Positions 45,201 to 46,744 of a stretch of DNA of 46,744 nt are shown here, piece by piece. Position 1 is the stretch's first letter. Each line of letters starts with the position of its first letter. Origin of the DNA: an uncultured Saprospiraceae bacterium (GTDB lineage: Bacteria; Bacteroidota; Bacteroidia; Chitinophagales; Saprospiraceae); contig CALDGQ010000113.1 of the NCBI GenBank assembly GCA_937941765.1, positions 1 to 46,744 of the forward strand, given 5' to 3'. The notes under the pieces were generated by a model. The model saw only the letters and a list, made by a program, of their open reading frames with translations, did not search any database and was not told where the DNA came from. Made by a program: the position numbers and the translations under genes.

Positions 45201-46744
45201 TACTTGATTTCACACAAGTTACTTGATTACAATCATCTACTAGTAGAAACATATCTAAATCCATTCCTGGTGTCATAATCTCAATACCGATTTGTAAATC
45301 ACCAGAAGTATTTTTATTAATTACATAAACTTTATCCGGTCCAGCAAAAGATTGACTAGTGCAACCTGGGTAGTTTACAATATTGTTACCTGAACCAACT
45401 GTTGTTTCGTTCGGCATAAAATCACCACAAGAAATTGGAGTTGCTTCAGAGCACCAAGTACTACTTCCGCAGGTTCCAGGCGTATAGTTTAAAACACCTG
45501 CAGCATCTGCATAACATGAATTAGAATAGTTGACACCATTACAACCACAAACTGGTTCGTAGGCACTTGGGCAAATTAAGTTAGGATCCATAGAATGTGG
45601 ATCAACGCAATTGTTTGCACATGGACCAGGTGTGTAGAATGACATTCCTGAAGCCTGCGCATAACATGAATTTGTATAAGTAATTCCATCACAGCCACAA
45701 ACTGGGACTGAAGCTTGAGGACATAATAAATTAACGACACCAGATACAGGATCTGTTGACGTTTGTCCACAAATATCTACGTAAGTAGGATCGTAACAAT
45801 TGTCAGTACAAGCACCTTGCGTGTAAACCATTACACCATTTGCTTGTGCGACACATGAGTTCAAATAAGTAACATCATTACAACCACAAACTGGATCGTA
45901 GACATAATCACAAACAGCATCTGGATTCATTGCTGTAGGATCAATACATTCTTCGAAACAAACACCATTTGAGTAATCTGCAACACCTGCTTGCTGAGCA
46001 AAACAAGAGTTTAAATACGTTACGCCGTCGCTACCACATACAGGGTCAATTAAATCAGGACAAGCTGAGTTGTCGGATGATCTATTTCTTATAACCGTTA
46101 CTTGTGTTCTACCTGGACGAACAGGCATTGTCGTTAATTGATTAGAAACTAACTTGACACTATCAATTTTGATATGAAGGGTATCAGTCGTTTCAAGGCC
46201 AACGATAATGTCTTGGATGATGATAGAAAATGTTCCTACGTGACCTTGACCAATAGAAACGTTTTGTTTATTAATTCTAGTAAAAGCAAAATCAGCCTTA
46301 CCTGCTCCGTTTTTAAGTACAGTACGTTGAGCGGTACCTTCTGTATCGACCCAGGCATTGGGTGCTAATTCAAATTGGAAAGGGATCGATTCATTGACCA
46401 TCTCCGATTCATACGATAATTTGAATGCTAATCCGTAAAAATCATTTACAAGATTACCAGCAGAACCTAAATAAATATCAAAATCTAATTGTTGGCCTTC
46501 ACCAATAATATCAACATAAGGTTCAATTCTAAGTTCTGGGTCTGCACTATTAGAAGAGTTCATGTAGGTATCTGATTCAGTAGCAGTACCATGAACAAAA
46601 CCGAAATTTTCATCTAAGGCCTCTATATCAGCATCACCAATGACACCATCACCATCACAATCTGCAAAAGCACGGCTTAGACCATTTGGAAAAGTAGTAC
46701 TCCATGTAGGCGCTTGCTGCCCTTGCCAACCATCATCACCATTT
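33205..46744 (-). CDS. Giant modular T9SS adhesin with SprB-type repeats (5' end outside window)
   Basis: At least 4512 residues; the frame is open to the right edge, so the ATG at 46563 is internal. Order on the minus strand: a dockerin-like EF-hand (DCDGDGVIGDAD, about 46640-46590), a cohesin-like domain (about 46545-46085), four Kazal-like Cys modules (46070-45465; DPVCGSDGVTYLNSC type), two PPC-like domains (45450-44690), 39 SprB-type modules of about 80 residues (44690-35120), a PKD-like domain (YVWTFGDGS, about 35115-34890), a cohesin-like domain, a carboxypeptidase-regulatory-like fold plus dockerin-like segment (GDANCNNSFTALDLFL, about 34205), another cohesin-like domain (33915-33490) and a type A sorting domain (IPNPFTNSTVIRFELP, about 33470-33205). 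It is a cell-surface adhesin, possibly involved in gliding or aggregation. Unlike F. johnsoniae SprB, which has a type B tail, this one ends in a type A tail. Confidence 0.93.
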   Translation of the reverse strand, partial: NGDDGWQGQQAPTWSTTFPNGLSRAFADCDGDGVIGDADIEALDENFGFVHGTATESDTYMNSSNSADPELRIEPYVDIIGEGQQLDFDIYLGSAGNLVNDFYGLAFKLSYESEMVNESIPFQFELAPNAWVDTEGTAQRTVLKNGAGKADFAFTRINKQNVSIGQGHVGTFSIIIQDIIVGLETTDTLHIKIDSVKLVSNQLTTMPVRPGRTQVTVIRNRSSDNSACPDLIDPVCGSDGVTYLNSCFAQQAGVADYSNGVCFEECIDPTAMNPDAVCDYVYDPVCGCNDVTYLNSCVAQANGVMVYTQGACTDNCYDPTYVDICGQTSTDPVSGVVNLLCPQASVPVCGCDGITYTNSCYAQASGMSFYTPGPCANNCVDPHSMDPNLICPSAYEPVCGCNGVNYSNSCYADAAGVLNYTPGTCGSSTWCSEATPISCGDFMPNETTVGSGNNIVNYPGCTSQSFAGPDKVYVINKNTSGDLQIGIEIMTPGMDLDMFLLVDDCNQVTCVKSSTTSNNTSNNEGIIYEDAPIGTYYLVIDGQYAASEGNFRLEVNCGYLNCDNSVHLTCGVPVNLNNSTGTDEVSLYGCDGNVLNVENNGPEMIHTFTTTTAGPVNVSLYGLTANLELFMLRSCDRGDCIDYSQNPGNSNEEIEAYLQPGTYYVVVDGYNGGVCDYTLLVNCAANCTYDINATASEANCGQNNGSINITSSGGIPGFIIQWEGPVSGSFSTYGTNCTVSGLPGGNYTVTATDANGCEDTAIVTIGNSETNLNVSATPNDAVCMDQGSISVSIVNGSPYYQIFINGPTSGSTTTSLSTFNIVNLDPGTYTLQIVDANGCSNTQEVVIGQSPGNFNWTYTVTNAACGGTGSIHVATQNGIPNYNIIVSGPTSGSASTSSSSFNINELPGGTYDITVEDGNWCQITKTITIEDSNLTIGLDANTGYCGSSGSIVVNMSNGNPGYTVNWSGPSSGTGSVSSSSYTIPNLVGGAYSVTVTDASGCTDYQVITLYNSSGSIDFDMTAANGSCGQPGSIWLGITSGISPYTITWSGPASGTITTPYTNYDIPWLPNGTYSVQVTDADGCSTTQEITINNSMNNLEINTTPSDGICDQPGSIWVSISNGTPGYSLSWSGASNGSTTTNNASYDIQNLVAGDYTITLTDGGGCQTTTDVTVGNETSNLTVTATPLSGACGNAGTIDLAIANGAGGNYSISWSGESSGSAIATISTYSLTDLAAGTYTITVSDENLCSTSTTVTLTNGTNDLAVTGFANNGACGNTGSVDLTISGGAGSYTVAWSGAGTGNANANGYTYTIADAASGTYNIVITDSEGCTTTTAVVVLNGLNYLSVSGTRVNGVCGNTGSIDLILSGGTGAYAITWSGAGIGAATANGNTYTITDAVSGNYDIIVTDAAGCTSNTSVAVANEPNNVAVSNNVNNGICGNAGSIDLTLSGGTGGYSVSWSGAATGSGNANGNAFTITNAATGVYNITVTDGEGCVTTTAATIDNSSSNFSITGTSADGTCNNPGSLWIYMDGGTANYTVEWDGPVSGSVPTTADSYDVQGTPSGTYLITVTDANGCVATTTIVVNNSSSNFSITGTSADGTCNNPGSLWIYMDGGTANYTVEWDGPVSGSAPTTADSYDVQGTPSGTYLVTVTDANGCVATTTIVVNSQGSNLAVTGTASNGVCGSNGSILLSMTGGNSPYSITYAGAATGSTTSNGNTYNLTGAVSGTYNFSVTDADGCSASTVVVVNNGNGNAGLTVTPTNGACGQSGHITVITTGTAPYTINWTGAGTGTASSNGSYVITNANAGSYTVSITDANGCTATQSTSVSNGGNVVATATTHAANCTTGVGSIDVAIASGSPSYTVVVTGPTASTSTQFGNSFTLNDLVAGTYSIVITDADNCSTTITEVVDGAGCCMSVSMTGVDAQCGTNGSIWIDVYNGATDYTVTWTGTASGTNSIGIDNFEIPNLPSGAYVVTVVGADGCSITQNVTVNSTGSIAVSGTGNSGACGGNGSATINVTGGAASYNASWTGAANGSNTYTTGTFTVPNLPIGNYTFTVTDGNNCTASTTVTINAGVNNLSGVATAVDASCESTNGSISVALTGGTPGYTVVTTGPTSSSTTQNGSSFNVGNLVPGAYSILITDANGCGTTLTATVAGPGCCMSSTMTGVDAKCGQNGSIWIDMFNGTTDYTVTWTGTASGTNSIGIDNFEIPNLPGGTYIVTVVDAAGCSVTQTVTVNSTGGITVTAAGNAGVCGGNGSANITVTGGAPTYNVSWTGAAVGSSTYNNGNFTIPNLAAGTYIFSVTDGNGCTGSQTVTISGGANTLTATSSTNAADCASGLGSVTIAVAGGTPNYTVTATNGTTTNTTTQSAGTFTLGSLAPGSYDISISDANGCYTSLTALVGGPGCCMTANMTGVDATCGANGSVWIDVFNGATDYTVTWTGPSSGTNSIGIDNFEIPNLPGGNYSITVTDNNNCTVTQNVTVNSTGGVDVTLTPVDGDCGQNGSIWIDVNTGTPNFTVTWTGTTAGSNTTDLTNFEIPNLPAGTYVVTIADANGCTSTSTINVTTGAGTITATTSSTAADCTSGVGSVAVVVAGGTPNYSVTVDGTTTTQTGNAFTLGGLAPGTYTIAIADANGCSTAVTVVVGGPGCCMTATMTGVDAGCGTNGSIWIDVFNGTPNYMVMWNGPSSGSNSINLDNFEIPNLPGGDYSITITDNNNCTVTQNVTINVSGSIDITANAIAGTCGGNGAANVNILSGTPSFTVSWDGPVVGSNTTNANAYTIADLPAGVYVITVVDADGCSDTGTITVTTGANTLSATAVGGNADCISGLGQIAVSVANGTPGYTVTTVGASGTITTTQTTNGFNLTGLLPGNYTVTIVDESGCSTTVGTTITNTACCMTTALTGVNGTCGSPGSILVTVANGAPNYTITWTGGGAATATTSPYTITNVAAGTYTVTVVDANGCSNTGNITIATTPAVIVTASANPGACGAAGSADITIAGGTPGYTITGAGVSVASNGGTTNIPNLAAGNYTFTVTDANGCTGTQVVTITTGANNLSATAVGGNADCISGLGQIAVTVANGVPGYTVTTVGASGTITTTQTANGFNLTGLLPGNYTVTIVDANGCSTTVGTTITDTECCMTTALTGVDGACGSPGSILVAVANGTPDYTISLTGSGSTISTVTTSTSPYTYTNVGAGTYSVTVVDANGCTNTGSVSIATTPAVTFTATANAGACGTAGSADITITGGTPGYTIVGAGTSVASNGGTTNIPNLAAGNYTFTVTDANGCTATQVVTVTTGTNNLTATAVGGNADCVSGLGQIAVAVSNGAPNYTVTTVGASGTNTTTQTTNGFNLTGLLPGNYTVTIVDANGCSTTIGTTITDTACCMTTALASVDGICGGAGAIVATIANGAPGYTVTLSQGGTTLNTATTNTSPYTFTGIAAGTYTVTVVDVNGCTNTGSVSVVTTPATTFTATANAGACGAAGSVDVSILSGTPGFTITIGGITVVSNGGTTNIPNIAPGTYPVSVTDANGCTASQSVTITTGTNDLTATAIGSNADCSTGLGHISIAIANGVPNYTITAVGPSGSTTTSTVGAFNLEDLLPGGYTITIVDANGCSTTVTATVGDGFCCFTATMVGTDATCGPDGSIAITTASGTAPYTITYPGGTPIVIAGPNGSVTGLAAGTYVVTITDAAGCDVTQTVVIGGSSITATASGSTAACLTGFGTITGTATGTAPYSILISGVGSTTVQTSPFTLTQLLPGTYNLTITDANGCVANVITGVTILPVDECCMTANFVSTAATCDTPGEVCVEVLNGLADFTAAYTGTGSGTIISSAANFCIPDLATGSYNITVTDAAGCTAVQSVVVADECCISDACFAWSENSTNIDFTSNHTSATASYVWTFGDGSTGAGANPSHAYPGSGNYDVCVTVTEGCGSETCCETIQVANGMGTVIIRAGLAAGGTGNTVSIPVTSENCDILTSFSASLTTCDESIAQIVGITPSAINPLFNSTNNTFTYFDFNGEGVPCDDVVLFYIDVLLVGTGGQSCDIMITCEPLPCEVGGLENGTGVVVDHVVMDGTITIYNMFQMNGMVRTFWMDGIMDAQVEADGNIMDEMDMTDSSGVYLFPELIGDEEYIVEPEKDTLPANGLSTFALYIGQQFILGMDPVEVHSPYQVIAGDANCNNSFTALDLFLIQQIIIGTATEFPSCPSWVFVNEEHPLPADFNTYNVFPYESTATMQLDQDSYANFVGVKVGDILGNANPHNRPTTATDTRDRSEITFNALNGAVRAGESFTLDFTSADFEDFVSFQMALTYAKDKMRFIEVIENQNSEMSNLISGISPNNDDQVRFSWFNLNGKATSLTNTEVAFSVKFEATTDIADLSELFAINKFDTFNAEAHNQYSEPFNIVLEFVDPASTETEIANGDYKLLQNIPNPFTNSTVIRFELPAAMDAKLTVTNTLGQVVAQFANEFPKGISQVEWNRKDLPSGLYNYTLTTDSYSESRSMIIID
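35119..41001 (-). repeat. Three-module super-repeats closed by Cys-Cys
   Basis: A GCCM/ECCM-type Cys-Cys motif is encoded at 41001-40993, 40263-40255, 39522-39514, 38793-38785, 38052-38044, 37326-37318, 36588-36580 and 35853-35845 (here CCF). Spacings are 738, 741, 729, 741, 726, 738 and 735 bases, that is three SprB-type modules each time. Two further pairs at 35370-35362 and 35127-35119 come after two modules (483 bases) and one module (243 bases). Within a block, the first module carries a TGVDA/CG/NGSIWIDVFNG-like pattern, the second a CGGNGSANI-like pattern and the third an ADC-SGLGSI-like pattern. Confidence 0.9.
41744..42235 (-). repeat. Nearly identical tandem SprB modules
   Basis: Two copies, 41744-41989 and 41990-42235, have a period of 246 bases (82 residues). 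I count only about four substitutions, for example ggtactgaacc versus ggtgctgaacc. At protein level the modules differ at about three residues (SVPTT/SAPTT and LITVT/LVTVT). This is a recent in-frame duplication inside the adhesin gene. Confidence 0.92.

Noticed and set aside
46561..46563. ATG as the start of the giant adhesin
   Set aside because: The frame is open upstream to the window edge, encodes a recognisable EF-hand module, and no signal peptide follows this ATG.

Overview
The window comes from an AT-rich member of the Bacteroidota, most likely a Saprospiria-type (Lewinella/Haliscomenobacter-like) bacterium. Four proteins carry type IX secretion (T9SS) sorting domains. A PorP/SprF-family protein, a gliding-motility-type CHU_C domain, SprB-type adhesin repeats, a lipoprotein TamL-type Omp85 protein and TAnnTTTG-like -7 promoter elements are also present. 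The placement rests on protein style and gene content alone. I see no rRNA, tRNA, CRISPR array or prophage.

Layout. Positions 1-190 hold half of a dispersed palindromic repeat. 195-6790 is a housekeeping block: a membrane protein, a TrmH-type rRNA methylase, a TamL-like outer membrane protein, endonuclease III, an acyl-CoA reductase and an RluD-type pseudouridine synthase. 6974-8170 is a trans-sulfuration PLP enzyme. 8300-10305 is a two-gene MbnP/MbnH-like unit, a secreted copper-protein-like partner plus a di-haem MauG-family enzyme. A long imperfect palindrome (about 10300-10625) separates it from divergent udk and nupC (uridine salvage). A REP-associated (RAYT-like) Y1 transposase with flanking short palindromes follows, then pyrC, then sbcD-sbcC. 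18805-19666 is a GxxExxY/PD-(D/E)XK protein framed by oppositely oriented repeats. 19775-21349 is an unrecognised pair of coiled-coil proteins, one of them membrane-bound. 21572-27596 carries envelope and secreted proteins (thioredoxin-like, lipoprotein, clan GH-A-like hydrolase with T9SS tail, DUF2807 protein, DUF983 protein) and an RRM RNA-binding protein. 27979-29795 is a small unknown protein and a GT39-like membrane protein.

30172-46744 is a surface-adhesion locus read on the minus strand. A giant T9SS adhesin (at least 4512 residues, running off the right edge of the window) is followed by a 632-residue CHU_C (type B) protein and a PorP/SprF-like partner. The adhesin combines dockerin-like, cohesin-like, Kazal-like, PPC-like, 39 SprB-type, PKD-like and regulatory-fold modules with a type A sorting tail. 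Seven consecutive three-module blocks, each closed by a Cys-Cys pair, give it a regular higher-order architecture.

The most notable items are the Cys-Cys-punctuated triad architecture of the adhesin, the nuclease-like GxxExxY gene framed by inverted repeat clusters, the RAYT gene with its palindromes, the long palindrome that supplies the 3' ends of both flanking genes, and the unknown coiled-coil pair.
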